From CAUZIB01 sp963663925 (GTDB taxonomy: Bacteria; Acidobacteriota; Vicinamibacteria; Vicinamibacterales; UBA8438), in contig OZ250139.1 of assembly GCA_965237405.1 (NCBI GenBank), positions 2,728,001 through 2,792,000 on the forward strand: a DNA stretch of 64,000 nt, in the 5' to 3' direction. Below are positions 9,455-18,373 of the stretch, piece by piece. The first letter of the stretch is position 1; each line of letters starts with the position of its first letter. A program made the translations under genes and the position numbers. Under the pieces are notes generated by a model that saw nothing but the letters and a program-made list of their open reading frames with translations, ran no database searches and had not been told where the DNA came from.

Positions 9455-10411
9455 TCACAAGCAGCGTGCATCTCCGCGCGAGACTGGCCCCTCCACCGGA
9501 CCAACGTCTTGCACAACTCTCTTGGTCTGCCCCGACGATTCCTGAACGCGCCACCGTCGGTGCATCCACAGCCACAGCTCTGGATAGCGGCGTACGTACA
9601 TCTCGAGCACATCGGTGCAACGTTGCGTGTAGGTACGCACGGGGTCTGGGTCGTCCGCATCAGGGGGCTCAACGGGTGCTTCGTAAACCATTCGATAGCA
9701 ACCATTGGGAAGAGGCAAAGCGAAGACGGGAATGACCGGCGCACCTGTCCTCAGTGCGAGCGCGGCAATCGCTGACGTCGTCGACGCCGGTCGATCAAAG
9801 AAGTTGACCAGGATAGCGCTGCGGTCCTGGATGTGCTGGTCGATCATCATCCCGACGGACGCCCGATTGAGCAGTGCCCGTAGTAGGCCCCGTACCGCGC
9901 CCTGCCGCGGCACTGTTCGTGTACCGACGCGCGTGCGAATTCGCTCGATGAATCGATCCAGAAAAGGATTATCCAGAGTACGAGCAACCATCACGATCGG
10001 TTGAAATCGAACCCCGTGCAACATGACCTGCAGTTCCCAGTACCCGAAATGACCGGTGTAATACATGACACCCTTGCCGTGAGTCCGCGCCTGCTCCACT
10101 CGCTCCTCGCCCTCAATCTCTACCAACCGCATCATTTCACTCTCATTCATTCTGTCGAAATTCAGCAGATCAATAACATGGCGTCCGAAGTGGCAAAACG
10201 TCGTGCGTACGAGTGCGCGGCATTCAGCCTCGGTCCGAGACGGAAACGCCGCGAGCAAGTTCTCCAGTGCCAGCTGACGCCGTCTCCGGTGCAGAACGTA
10301 GAAGATGCGACCCAAGAAACTGCCGACCGCCAAACTCACCAGGCGAGGAAGCGTCTGCACGACGACGGCAACCATCCTGACGAGCAGATATTCAAAACGA
10401 TATCGCATCAC
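9455..10411 (-). CDS. lpxL: Lysophospholipid/lipid A acyltransferase (LpxL/HtrB family)
   Basis: 318 aa. An N-terminal hydrophobic helix (LVSLAVGSFLGRIFYVL) precedes the acyltransferase box TGHFGYWE (HX4D/E motif), a later TVPRQGAVRGLLRAL region, GMMIDQHIQD and GAPVIPVFALPLPNG. This is the full LpxL/LpxM-type layout for acyl transfer to Kdo2-lipid IVA. Its ATG overlaps the lpxK stop by 4 bp (ATGA), a coupled pair. The C-terminal ~25 residues after the conserved WLWMHRRWR are low-complexity. Confidence 0.88.
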   Translation of the reverse strand: MMRYRFEYLLVRMVAVVVQTLPRLVSLAVGSFLGRIFYVLHRRRRQLALENLLAAFPSRTEAECRALVRTTFCHFGRHVIDLLNFDRMNESEMMRLVEIEGEERVEQARTHGKGVMYYTGHFGYWELQVMLHGVRFQPIVMVARTLDNPFLDRFIERIRTRVGTRTVPRQGAVRGLLRALLNRASVGMMIDQHIQDRSAILVNFFDRPASTTSAIAALALRTGAPVIPVFALPLPNGCYRMVYEAPVEPPDADDPDPVRTYTQRCTDVLEMYVRRYPELWLWMHRRWRVQESSGQTKRVVQDVGPVEGPVSRGDARCL

Positions 10412-11460
10412 ACGATCGCGTCGCCCGGCGAGTCGGATGCTCGATCCAATCGCCCAGCGGCGAGTGCCTCAGCCAGCCAACCCCGAAACTGGTCAGCCGG
10501 CTCGATCGACACGCGAAGCGGCACGACAAGTAGACGAAACGAAAACGGCGCGTGCAGCCGAAATCGCTCGATGTCCTTTTCGGTCGTCACTACTGCGTCA
10601 ACGGCCAACGTACGGGCGCGCGTATCGATGTCAGCGATGTCCGAATGTGAGTACACATGATGATCGGCGACACTCTTCAACTCGACAACATCGTACCCTA
10701 CTGAGCTCAGCGCGTCCGCAAACGATTGTGGCCTCGCGATGCCGGCGACCGCGAGGACCCGAGCACCGGACTCAAGCTCCACTGCGTGGAGCGTGACAGC
10801 ATCGCACGGTGTCATTAACTGGCGCGTGAAACGAAAAACGTCCGTCAGGCCCACGTGATCGCCAACGGCGCGAGCACGTACGGGATCATCGGTGTCCACG
10901 AGCAACACGTCTACATAGGCGGCAGCCTCAAGCGATTCCCGAAAGTACCCACCCGGCAGCGTTCGAGTGTCGTCAAGATCACTCGCGGCGAGCAGGAGGA
11001 CGTCGATATCGCGCTCCAAAATAAAGTGCTGAAACCCGTCATCAAGTAGATGCACAGTGGCCGCCAGCCTCGTCTCCGCGAGCCGGCCAGCGAGATATCG
11101 GTCCTCAGCCACGACGACGGAAACATCGGGCAGCTGGCGCGCCAACATTAGCGGCTCGTCACCAGACGTGTCGACACCGGCCTTCAGTGTTCCGCGATCG
11201 CTCACGACAACAACGCCGTCGACGCGATCTTGGCGTGCATAACCTCGGCTGAGAATCGCCGGATGCTCACCCATCGAGACCAACAATCGGCCGAGGTAGG
11301 CAACAACTGGCGTCTTTCCACTCCCGCCAACAGCCAGTGCACCCACGCTGATCACCGGCTGGCCCAGCTTCCGCCGACGATCCGACCGCGACGCGTACCA
11401 TCGGCGGCGATGGCGGGCAAGGGTTCCATACAAGCGGCTCAACACGCGCTGTCGCCTCAC
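10408..11460 (-). CDS. lpxK: Tetraacyldisaccharide 4'-kinase
   Basis: 350 aa. It has a Walker A loop near residue 45 (VGGSGKTP), then LSRGY, GDEPLMLARQLP, LLDDGFQHFILERDIDVLLL and GIARPQSF, all LpxK hallmarks. The enzyme phosphorylates the 4' position of the lipid A disaccharide at the inner membrane. It is 4-bp-overlapped at both ends, with waaA upstream and the acyltransferase downstream, giving tight operon coupling of late lipid A synthesis. Confidence 0.95.
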   Translation of the reverse strand: MRRQRVLSRLYGTLARHRRRWYASRSDRRRKLGQPVISVGALAVGGSGKTPVVAYLGRLLVSMGEHPAILSRGYARQDRVDGVVVVSDRGTLKAGVDTSGDEPLMLARQLPDVSVVVAEDRYLAGRLAETRLAATVHLLDDGFQHFILERDIDVLLLAASDLDDTRTLPGGYFRESLEAAAYVDVLLVDTDDPVRARAVGDHVGLTDVFRFTRQLMTPCDAVTLHAVELESGARVLAVAGIARPQSFADALSSVGYDVVELKSVADHHVYSHSDIADIDTRARTLAVDAVVTTEKDIERFRLHAPFSFRLLVVPLRVSIEPADQFRGWLAEALAAGRLDRASDSPGDAIV

Positions 11461-12797
11461 GTTACAGCGCGTAGATTACGCACATCAGACATAGATCCAA
11501 AGCGGTCTGGTGGGAGCACTTCTCTAAGCACCGTCAGATGCCGAGCTACCGCCCCGCGGTTGGCCTCGACCAGTGCACGCGCGGCCGCGCCAAGACTCGC
11601 CTGCTTGACCGGGTCGGCCAACAAACGAACGAGAGTCCGCTCAAGAGCGTGAGAAGACGTGACCTGGACCGCGGCCGTTTTTTCGAGAAACAGCGCTGCG
11701 ATCTCTGCGAAATTGCTCATATGCCGCCCAAATACGATCGGCTTCCCGAAGATCGCCGGCTCAAGGAGGTTATGGCCACCGGCCGGCACGAGACTTCCAC
11801 CAACGAAGACCAGAGTCGCAAGCTGGAACAACCGCGGGAGCTCCCCAACAGTGTCGAGCACTACCACCGCAGCCCCAGCCGTCGAATCGACCTCTAGGTC
11901 GGAGCGCCGTACCGCCTTGAACCCGTCACGCGTCGCGAGTGCCATCACGTTTCCGGCACGCTCCGGGTGTCTGGGCGCAATGATGAGAACGGCGTCTGGA
12001 GCCATTTTCTGCAGTCTCGCAAACGCGCGGAGCACTGGTTCATCTTCATCGTCTAGCGTGCTCGCCGCGATCAGCACCGCATGGCCCTGTGTGAACGCAA
12101 AGTAGCGAAGAACTCGATCGTCAACATGTAGATCGGCACCGGTAGCCGAGACGTCGACCGCATCGAACTTCAGGCTACCGGCAACCGTCAGCCGATCCGC
12201 CGGTAGCCCGAGGTCGATGAACCGGCTGCCCCACGACTCGGTCTGGGCACACACACAGTCGACATCCCGCAGCACGCGACGCATGAAGAACCGAACGAGC
12301 CGATAGCCGCGATACGACCGATTCGAGACTCGCCCGTTGACGATTGCAGTTTTCACCCCGCGACGTCGGCACGCGCGTAGCCAGTTCGGCCAAACCTCGG
12401 TGTCGACGAATATGACCAGGTCAGGTCGAATACGATCAAGCGCTCGCGTGACAAATGCAGTGAAATCGAGCGGTGCGTAGAAGACCCCGTCGAGGTCGTC
12501 GCCGAGCTGTCGCGCAACCTGCTGACCCGTCGAGGTCGTCGTTGACACGAACAATTGGTGCGTAGGATACGCTTGGCGCAGATCTCGGAAGAGCGACCGA
12601 GCCGTAAACACCTCACCGACCGAAACCGCATGAATCCATACAGAACGTCGATGATCCTGGTTGATCGGATCGGGCAGCTGTCCGAACCGATCGCGGATTC
12701 GGCCCACGGCCCTCCCATAGCGAACCAGCCGATACAACACAACAGGGAGCAGAGCGAGAAAGTAGACAACTAGAGCGACACTGTAGAAGCGGTACAT
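11457..12797 (-). CDS. waaA: 3-deoxy-D-manno-octulosonic acid transferase (Kdo transferase)
   Basis: 446 aa from the ATG at 12797; the ORF is open further upstream but only this start precedes the membrane anchor (FYSVALVVYFLALLPVVLYRL). Conserved blocks are VWIHAVSVGEV, FVSTTTSTGQ, FVDTEVWPNWL, NGRVSNRSYRGYR and VFVGGSLVPAGGHNLLEPA, the WaaA/KdtA GT30 family. It adds Kdo to lipid IVA and is the first gene of the LPS operon. Its promoter must lie in the short divergent region shared with gapA. Confidence 0.95.
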   Translation of the reverse strand: MYRFYSVALVVYFLALLPVVLYRLVRYGRAVGRIRDRFGQLPDPINQDHRRSVWIHAVSVGEVFTARSLFRDLRQAYPTHQLFVSTTTSTGQQVARQLGDDLDGVFYAPLDFTAFVTRALDRIRPDLVIFVDTEVWPNWLRACRRRGVKTAIVNGRVSNRSYRGYRLVRFFMRRVLRDVDCVCAQTESWGSRFIDLGLPADRLTVAGSLKFDAVDVSATGADLHVDDRVLRYFAFTQGHAVLIAASTLDDEDEPVLRAFARLQKMAPDAVLIIAPRHPERAGNVMALATRDGFKAVRRSDLEVDSTAGAAVVVLDTVGELPRLFQLATLVFVGGSLVPAGGHNLLEPAIFGKPIVFGRHMSNFAEIAALFLEKTAAVQVTSSHALERTLVRLLADPVKQASLGAAARALVEANRGAVARHLTVLREVLPPDRFGSMSDVRNLRAVT

Positions 12798-12829
12798 GAA
12801 GCGCGATCGGCGAAGTATAAGCCTCGTAT

Positions 12830-12859
12830 TTGACCGCCCGCAAGGCACACTCCTATAAT
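12830..12859 (+). promoter_or_regulatory. Sigma70-type promoter of the gap operon
   Basis: TTGACC at 12830-12835 and TATAAT at 12854-12859 are separated by 18 bp, close to consensus, about 70 bp upstream of the gapA ATG. The segment lies between divergent waaA and gapA. Confidence 0.75.
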
Positions 12860-12925
12860 GAGATGTTTCGGGCGTTGTCCAGGGTGCCCGTCCGAGTGCC
12901 TTCCTTCTCCAGGAAGCGTAATCAC

Positions 12926-13936
12926 ATGACCATCAAGGTCGGCATCAACGGCTTCGGGCGAATCGGGCGAAACATCCTCCGCGCCGCCCTTCAACGCACC
13001 AACGAGTTGGAGTTCGTTGCTGTCAACGACATCACCGATACGACAACGCTTGCGCACCTCTTGAAATACGACTCCGTCCTCGGCAACCTCAGCGAAACCG
13101 TCTCCGTTGAGAACAATCGGATCAACGTTGGCAATCGGTCATTCGCGGTCTTATCCGAACGAGACCCAGGGTCGATCCCGTGGCATGATCTCGGCGTCGA
13201 TGTCGTTCTGGAATCGACCGGGTTGTTCACGAAACGTGACGATGCCGCGAAACATCTCAGTGCAGGCGCCAAGAAGGTCATAATCACCGCGCCGGCAAAG
13301 GGACCCGACTTGATGGTGGTGCTCGGTGTTAACGATGATCAGTACGATCCAAACACGCACCACATCATCTCGAATGCATCATGTACGACTAACTGTCTGG
13401 CACCGATCGCCAAGGTTCTGAACGATGAGTTCGGCCTCAAGCGCGGATGGATGACCACCGTTCACGCCTACACGAACGACCAACGTTTGCTCGATCTCCC
13501 GCACAAGGATCTGCGCAGAGGACGCGCGGCAGCGGTTTCTATGATCCCAACGACCACGGGGGCTGCAAGTGCGGTCGGCCAAGTGCTTCCTGAGTTAAAG
13601 GGACGGCTAGACGGCATCGCCATTCGCGTTCCAACCCTAAACGTATCGATGGTCGACCTGGTTGCCGAACTCGATAAGTCGGTGACCGCGGAAGACGTAA
13701 ATGAGGCGTTCTCGGCTTCCGCAAGCGGCCCGCTCAAGGGTATCCTCAGCCTGTCAACCGAGCCGCTAGTGTCGATCGACTTCTGCAAGAATTCGCATTC
13801 GTCGATCATCGACGCAGCCTACACGAAAGTCATGGACTGCAACTTCGTCAAAGTGTTGTCCTGGTACGACAACGAGTGGGGTTACTCCTCGCGGTGTGTC
13901 GATCTTGTCGAGCAGATCGGGGCGAAGGGGCTTTAG
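12926..13936 (+). CDS. gapA: Type I glyceraldehyde-3-phosphate dehydrogenase
   Basis: 336 aa, starting MTIKVGINGFGRIGRN after a purine-rich AGGAAG ribosome site. The catalytic SNASCTTNCLAP (Cys in the centre), HAYTNDQ and WYDNEWGYS are intact; the N-terminal GFGRIGRN is the NAD-binding loop. It oxidises glyceraldehyde-3-phosphate to 1,3-bisphosphoglycerate in glycolysis. An upstream in-frame extension with no ribosome site is ignored. First gene of gap-pgk-tpi-secG. Confidence 0.98.
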   Translation: MTIKVGINGFGRIGRNILRAALQRTNELEFVAVNDITDTTTLAHLLKYDSVLGNLSETVSVENNRINVGNRSFAVLSERDPGSIPWHDLGVDVVLESTGLFTKRDDAAKHLSAGAKKVIITAPAKGPDLMVVLGVNDDQYDPNTHHIISNASCTTNCLAPIAKVLNDEFGLKRGWMTTVHAYTNDQRLLDLPHKDLRRGRAAAVSMIPTTTGAASAVGQVLPELKGRLDGIAIRVPTLNVSMVDLVAELDKSVTAEDVNEAFSASASGPLKGILSLSTEPLVSIDFCKNSHSSIIDAAYTKVMDCNFVKVLSWYDNEWGYSSRCVDLVEQIGAKGL

Positions 13937-13969
13937 ATCGCGCGGACCGGGCTGGTCCCCACGATCACG

Positions 13970-15154
13970 ATGAAACGCACGATCAACGACCTCGATCTCG
14001 CCGGGAAGCGTGTCCTGGTCAGGGTCGACTTTAACGTGCCGATCGTCGCCGGCTCGGTCGGTGACGACACGCGTATTCGGGCCGCTCTGCCGACGATCCG
14101 TCTCGCCGCAAAATCGGGCGCAGTGGTCATTCTGGCGTCGCATCTCGGCCGACCTAAGGGAGGTAGGCCAACCGAGCTTTCACTCCGACCAGTGGGTGAA
14201 CGGCTCTCGAAACTGTTGGGTCGGAGCGTTCGCTTCGCCACCGACTGTGTGGGCAACGCAGCCACAGGCGCGATCGCGGCGACACAGCCGGGAGATCTCG
14301 TGTTGCTCGAAAACCTTCGCTTTCATGCCGAAGAGAAAGCGAACGATCCCGAGTTTTCCGCCCGTCTGGGTGCACTAGCCGATTTATACGTCAACGATGC
14401 ATTCGGTACGGCACATCGCGCCCACGCTTCGACGGTTGGTGTCGTACCCCACGCCAGTGATGCGGGGGCTGGTCTTCTCATGGCCGCCGAGCTCGCCCAC
14501 CTCGAGATGCTCCTGTCATCGCCAGGGCGTCCATTCGTAGCGGTGTTGGGTGGATCGAAGGTTTCGGGAAAGATAGAGATCCTCGAGAATCTAGTGAATC
14601 GAGTCGACAGTCTACTGATCGGGGGCGCGATGGCGTACACGTTCTTCATGGCACGCGGGTGGCCAACTGGCGGATCGCTCGTCGAACCCGACCTGACGGA
14701 TGCTACGCGACGGATCGAGCAAGAAGCCAAAGCCCATGGCATCACACTTGAGTTACCTACTGACCACGTGGTCGCCGAGCGAGTCGAGGCCGGCGTCGAA
14801 CACGAAACTATTGAGGTGACGGACCCAGCGATCGGTTGTCGGCTGGGTTTGGACATCGGACCCCAAACACATTCGACCTACGCGAACATCATTATGAGCG
14901 CGCGAACAGTGATATGGAATGGTCCGATGGGCGTGTTCGAAGTCGATGAGTTCTCGAAAGGTTCGGTAGCCGTCGCACGTGCGATGGCCGACTCACTGGC
15001 CACGACGGTTATCGGAGGGGGTGACTCAATTGCGGCGGCGACCAAGGCTGGGGTCATCGAGCGCATCACACACGTCTCAACCGGCGGTGGAGCATCGCTC
15101 AAGTTCCTGGGTAACCGTACGCTCCCAGGCGTCGACGCGCTGCCCGACGCGTAG
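13970..15154 (+). CDS. pgk: Phosphoglycerate kinase
   Basis: 394 aa. VRVDFNVPI, SHLGRPKG, LENLRFHAEE, VNDAFGTAHRAHAST, LGGSKVSGKI, WNGPMGVFE and IGGGDSIAA are the complete PGK signature from substrate site to nucleotide site. It transfers phosphate from 1,3-bisphosphoglycerate to ADP. It begins 33 bp after gapA and precedes tpiA by 28 bp. Confidence 0.98.
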   Translation: MKRTINDLDLAGKRVLVRVDFNVPIVAGSVGDDTRIRAALPTIRLAAKSGAVVILASHLGRPKGGRPTELSLRPVGERLSKLLGRSVRFATDCVGNAATGAIAATQPGDLVLLENLRFHAEEKANDPEFSARLGALADLYVNDAFGTAHRAHASTVGVVPHASDAGAGLLMAAELAHLEMLLSSPGRPFVAVLGGSKVSGKIEILENLVNRVDSLLIGGAMAYTFFMARGWPTGGSLVEPDLTDATRRIEQEAKAHGITLELPTDHVVAERVEAGVEHETIEVTDPAIGCRLGLDIGPQTHSTYANIIMSARTVIWNGPMGVFEVDEFSKGSVAVARAMADSLATTVIGGGDSIAAATKAGVIERITHVSTGGGASLKFLGNRTLPGVDALPDA

Positions 15155-15182
15155 AATTGTGATCGCCAAACTGGAGACACCG

Positions 15183-15950
15183 ATGAAAACTCCGTTTGTC
15201 GCCGCGAACTGGAAGATGCATAAGACGGTCGAAGAGGCAGTGAGCTACGTCGGGACACTGCGCGGTCGCCTGAAGAATACCGCCGGTGTCGAGGTTGTCC
15301 TGGCGCCACCGTTTACTGCAATCCAAGCGCTCGCGGTCGCTAGCGCTGGTATGCCGATCGGGGTGGCCGGACAGGATCTCTATTGGGAGTCACAGGGCAC
15401 GTTTACCGGGGAAATCAGCGCCGCGATGCTCAAGGAGGCGGGGGCAAGCCACGTTATTATCGGCCACTCCGAGCGACGGCACATTTTTCGGGAGACCAAT
15501 GACGAGGTGAACAAGAAGGTGCGGGCCGCTATCGCGGCAGACCTGAGGCCTATCGTCTGTGTAGGCGAAACGGAGGACGAGCGCGATGCTGACAGGACCG
15601 TGGACGTACTCGACCTTCAGATCGCGGCCGGATTTCGTGGGCTTGATTCGATCCAGGTCACGCGTCTCGTCGTGGCTTATGAGCCCGTGTGGGCTATCGG
15701 CACCGGTCGAACCGCGACTCCAAAACAAGCCCAGGCCGCCCACGCGCACATCCGTTCTCGCTTAACTGAAACATTCGGCTCTAAGAACGCACAACTCTGT
15801 CGCATCATTTATGGCGGGAGCGTAAAACCGTCCAATGCGGCCGCGCTCTCGGCTGAGCCCGACGTCGACGGAGCACTCGTTGGCGGTGCCGGACTCGAAC
15901 CAGAGAGCTTCGCCGAGATCGTGGCGAAGAGCGTACCCGCGAGAGTATAA
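15183..15950 (+). CDS. tpiA: Triosephosphate isomerase
   Basis: 255 aa. NWKMHKT at the N-terminus, IIGHSERR (catalytic His), VVAYEPVWAIGTGRTAT (catalytic Glu, flexible loop) and YGGSVKP (phosphate binding) are all present. It interconverts dihydroxyacetone phosphate and glyceraldehyde-3-phosphate. It ends 9 bp before secG. Confidence 0.98.
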   Translation: MKTPFVAANWKMHKTVEEAVSYVGTLRGRLKNTAGVEVVLAPPFTAIQALAVASAGMPIGVAGQDLYWESQGTFTGEISAAMLKEAGASHVIIGHSERRHIFRETNDEVNKKVRAAIAADLRPIVCVGETEDERDADRTVDVLDLQIAAGFRGLDSIQVTRLVVAYEPVWAIGTGRTATPKQAQAAHAHIRSRLTETFGSKNAQLCRIIYGGSVKPSNAAALSAEPDVDGALVGGAGLEPESFAEIVAKSVPARV

Positions 15951-15959
15951 TCGCAGCTT

Positions 15960-16253
15960 ATGTTGAGCACCTTGCTGTCGGGTGTCTACGTATTCATTTG
16001 CCTGCTTTTGCTGCTCGTTGTGCTCCTCCAGCAAGGAAAGGGTGGCGATATCGCCGCTGCGTTTGGCGGGAGCGGGAGCCAAGCGGCGTTCGGAGCACGC
16101 GCCGGGGCCACGGTGTTGACCCGCGCCACGGCAGTCCTCGGCGCGTTGTTCATGGTAGGCGCGATGTTTCTCGCCATCCTGGGACAACGCGACCCGAGCT
16201 CAGTCGTGAGCGGCCTAGAGGCACCAATCACGCCGGCCGAGGAGCAACCGTAG
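15960..16253 (+). CDS. secG: Preprotein translocase subunit SecG
   Basis: 97 aa with two transmembrane helices (VYVFICLLLLLVVLLQ and AVLGALFMVGAMFLAIL) joined by the conserved cytosolic loop QQGKGGDIAAAFGG and AFGARAGATVLTRAT. SecG is the small accessory subunit of the SecYEG channel. The tpiA-secG-tRNA-Leu order is common in bacteria. The C-terminal tail is proline/glutamate-rich. Confidence 0.95.
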   Translation: MLSTLLSGVYVFICLLLLLVVLLQQGKGGDIAAAFGGSGSQAAFGARAGATVLTRATAVLGALFMVGAMFLAILGQRDPSSVVSGLEAPITPAEEQP

Positions 16254-16286
16254 ACGACGCTCGGTCCTCCCACGTAGCGGATACTC

Positions 16287-16373
16287 GCGGAAGTGGCGGA
16301 ACTGGCAGACGCACCAGCTTGAGGGGCTGGCGGTGGCAACACTGTGCGGGTTCGAATCCCGCCTTCCGCACCA
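16287..16373 (+). tRNA. tRNA-Leu (anticodon GAG), CCA encoded
   Basis: GCGGAAG acceptor, anticodon stem CCAGC with loop TTGAGGG (GAG), a long variable arm (GGTGGCAACACTG region), T-loop TTCGAAT, CTTCCGC and A followed by encoded CCA. A class II tRNA, 34 bp after secG. Confidence 0.95.
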
Positions 16374-16408
16374 ACAACTTACGGACATTTTGGCGGTCCG
16401 TAAGTTGT
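16374..16408 (+). terminator. Perfect 13-bp hairpin directly after tRNA-Leu
   Basis: ACAACTTACGGAC pairs perfectly with GTCCGTAAGTTGT around a 9-nt loop, beginning one base after the encoded CCA. There is no U-tract; TTGTCAAG direct repeats follow. It may be a terminator or part of an attachment site. From about 16440 to 16812 I see no gene. Confidence 0.5.
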
Positions 16409-16812
16409 CAAGTTGTCAAGTCTGTTGTCAAGACATAGCCAGATCTTGGGTCCTGCCTGGGTGCGGGTGTCTTGGCGACGTTCCTTCGGGCGTGATTCGC
16501 TGTTCCGTTTCGTCCTTCAACCCTGTTCATCTTCGGGTTGAGAAAGGCAGGAATAACGGTCGACCCGAACGTGAATTGATGGGATGGGTGGGGAGACGGG
16601 CGAAAGCCAAGCTGATTTTCCTCAGTGTTCCTGGCAAGAGGCTATTACTTCTCCAGCAACAGTCGCCCAAACAGCCCGGATCGCCTTCACGATCCGAACG
16701 TGTCCACGGCTCTCCCGGATAGCCTCCGCACGCCCGGCGCGCTACGGCTCAGCTAAGTACGTAGGGCCGGACGGTGTCTTTCTGTTCGTCAGCACCACCA
16801 CCACCTTGTACT

Positions 16813-17418
16813 GCCCCAGGGTTCTTGGACAGTGGTTTGACGGTATTCGCTTCTAGGCTACCGCGTCCAGCCCGACGAGGTCGCGTCGCACCTGGGCGGG
16901 GCTTCGATAGTCGTATTTCTCCAGCATCCACTGTTCGTTGTATGTCCGCTTGAACGCGAGCAAGGCCAGGCGGAGTTCCTCGATGGTCTCGAAGCTCCGC
17001 ACCCACAACAGATTCTCCTTCAGCGTGCGGATGAAGCGCTCCGCGACGCCGTTGCCTTCGGGCTCCCGCACGAAGCTCGCCGAGCTGTCGATGCCGAAGA
17101 AGGCGACCTCCTGCTGGAAATCGTCAGCGAGGTAGTTGGAGCCGTGGTCGTGCCGTAGTCGCAACCCGCGCGCGACGCCGTCGCCATGACCCCCAGCTCC
17201 CGCGACACGGACTCGAGATCCTCTCCGCGCAGCAGACCCAGCACTGTCTCGCGCTTGCGCCGGGCCGAAAATCGGCCCCCACGGCCGCGCCCAGCGGCCC
17301 CTCCGGTCGCCCTCCGGGCTTCCTCCGCCGCCGCCGACACCTGATCGTGCTTCCCCATCTCGACACTCCTCCTGCGAGCACTCTCTCGCAATCAAGTGTC
17401 CAAGAAAACCCTGGGGCG
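16813..17418 (-). mobile_element. Internally deleted IS3-family element
   Basis: Both ends match the complete element at 53086-54436: the outer end CCCCAGGGTTCTTGGACA at 16814 and the other end TTGGACACTT (reverse) near 17400. The remaining coding sequence fuses the OrfA start (GKHDQVSAAAEEARR) to the OrfB C-terminus (FVREPEGNGVAERFIRTLKE, including the catalytic Glu), with about 740 bp missing between, including the first two catalytic Asp. It is not autonomous, but both terminal repeats survive and could be mobilised in trans. Confidence 0.85.
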
Positions 17419-17458
17419 CAGGAACCTCGCGCAGAAGCCGGGACGAAGGACTCGGTGA

Positions 17459-18130
17459 TTAGCCGATCCACCAGAAGGCGAGACCAGCCACTAGTGCGAC
17501 TAACAAGGGTAAGAGAAGCCTCTTGACCCCCAAATTCATGACTTCCGCTGCCTGCCTTCGCCAGGCCGATTTCCATGTCTCTGTAATTTTCAGTGTTCCT
17601 TCGTGCAGGTGGGTCTCGGTCGGGCTTCCTTTGTCATCCGGCGCTGTCACGATTTTCCGATTAAAGGACGACTCCGAGACGATGTAGTCGGACTTTTCGT
17701 TATGCTGGCCCGCAATGGCAGGGTCAGAGACTTGGAGACTGACCCCTCGCATTACATTGAACCAATCGACTTCGTGACTCCGCCAACCATCCACCTCTAC
17801 GACAATCTGTCCGATCCGTCGCCACCCTCGGAGAGATAGACGGTGGATTTCATATATTTTCCGCTCGACCAACATCAGCGGTTTCGGCTTGTATCCAGCG
17901 AGCACGAGGATCTTAATTTCGCTACCCTCAGGCACTTCCTCGTATCGACGGTGGTACGTGCCCGCGATCAAATGTTTGGGGAGCGTCGGATTCCCGTCAG
18001 CGTCACGGTGTTCGAACGGTATCCATTCACCTTGAGGCTTTTGTGACCGACCCGGCCCGCTTGTGGGAGCCATTTTTCCTGGGGTTTGTTTGGTCCGCGG
18101 TTTATGGGGCTTGCGTTTTCGTTTTGTCAT
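17459..18130 (-). CDS. Hypothetical protein with C-terminal membrane anchor
   Basis: 223 aa, not recognised. The first ~30 residues are strongly basic (MTKRKRKPHKPRTKQ), the middle is a soluble region with VEVDGWRSHEVDWFNV, and the end is one hydrophobic helix (LLLPLLVALVAGLAFWWIG) running to the stop, a tail-anchored arrangement. It lies between the deleted IS3 and the large tyrosine recombinase, inside the unit bounded by inverted IS3 ends, so it is probably accessory cargo. No function can be proposed. Confidence 0.6.
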   Translation of the reverse strand: MTKRKRKPHKPRTKQTPGKMAPTSGPGRSQKPQGEWIPFEHRDADGNPTLPKHLIAGTYHRRYEEVPEGSEIKILVLAGYKPKPLMLVERKIYEIHRLSLRGWRRIGQIVVEVDGWRSHEVDWFNVMRGVSLQVSDPAIAGQHNEKSDYIVSESSFNRKIVTAPDDKGSPTETHLHEGTLKITETWKSAWRRQAAEVMNLGVKRLLLPLLVALVAGLAFWWIG

Positions 18131-18373
18131 GTCATCACGCCCACGTCCACGTCGCTGTTCTTACGGATGTTGACGTGCCACGCTCACTGCCATAATGCCA
18201 GGGCCGTTCATCAAACTCCCACCAGCTTTCCATATTATTTCTCCACGGTCGGCTTGGCCGTCGTGCGATAGACGCACACATTCCAGCTCAAGAACACCAG
18301 GAAGACCTGACAGGACGGGCAACGGCTCTGCGGCGCCGTGAATGCGCCTGGCGTGCGGAGGTTCTAGCCCCTC

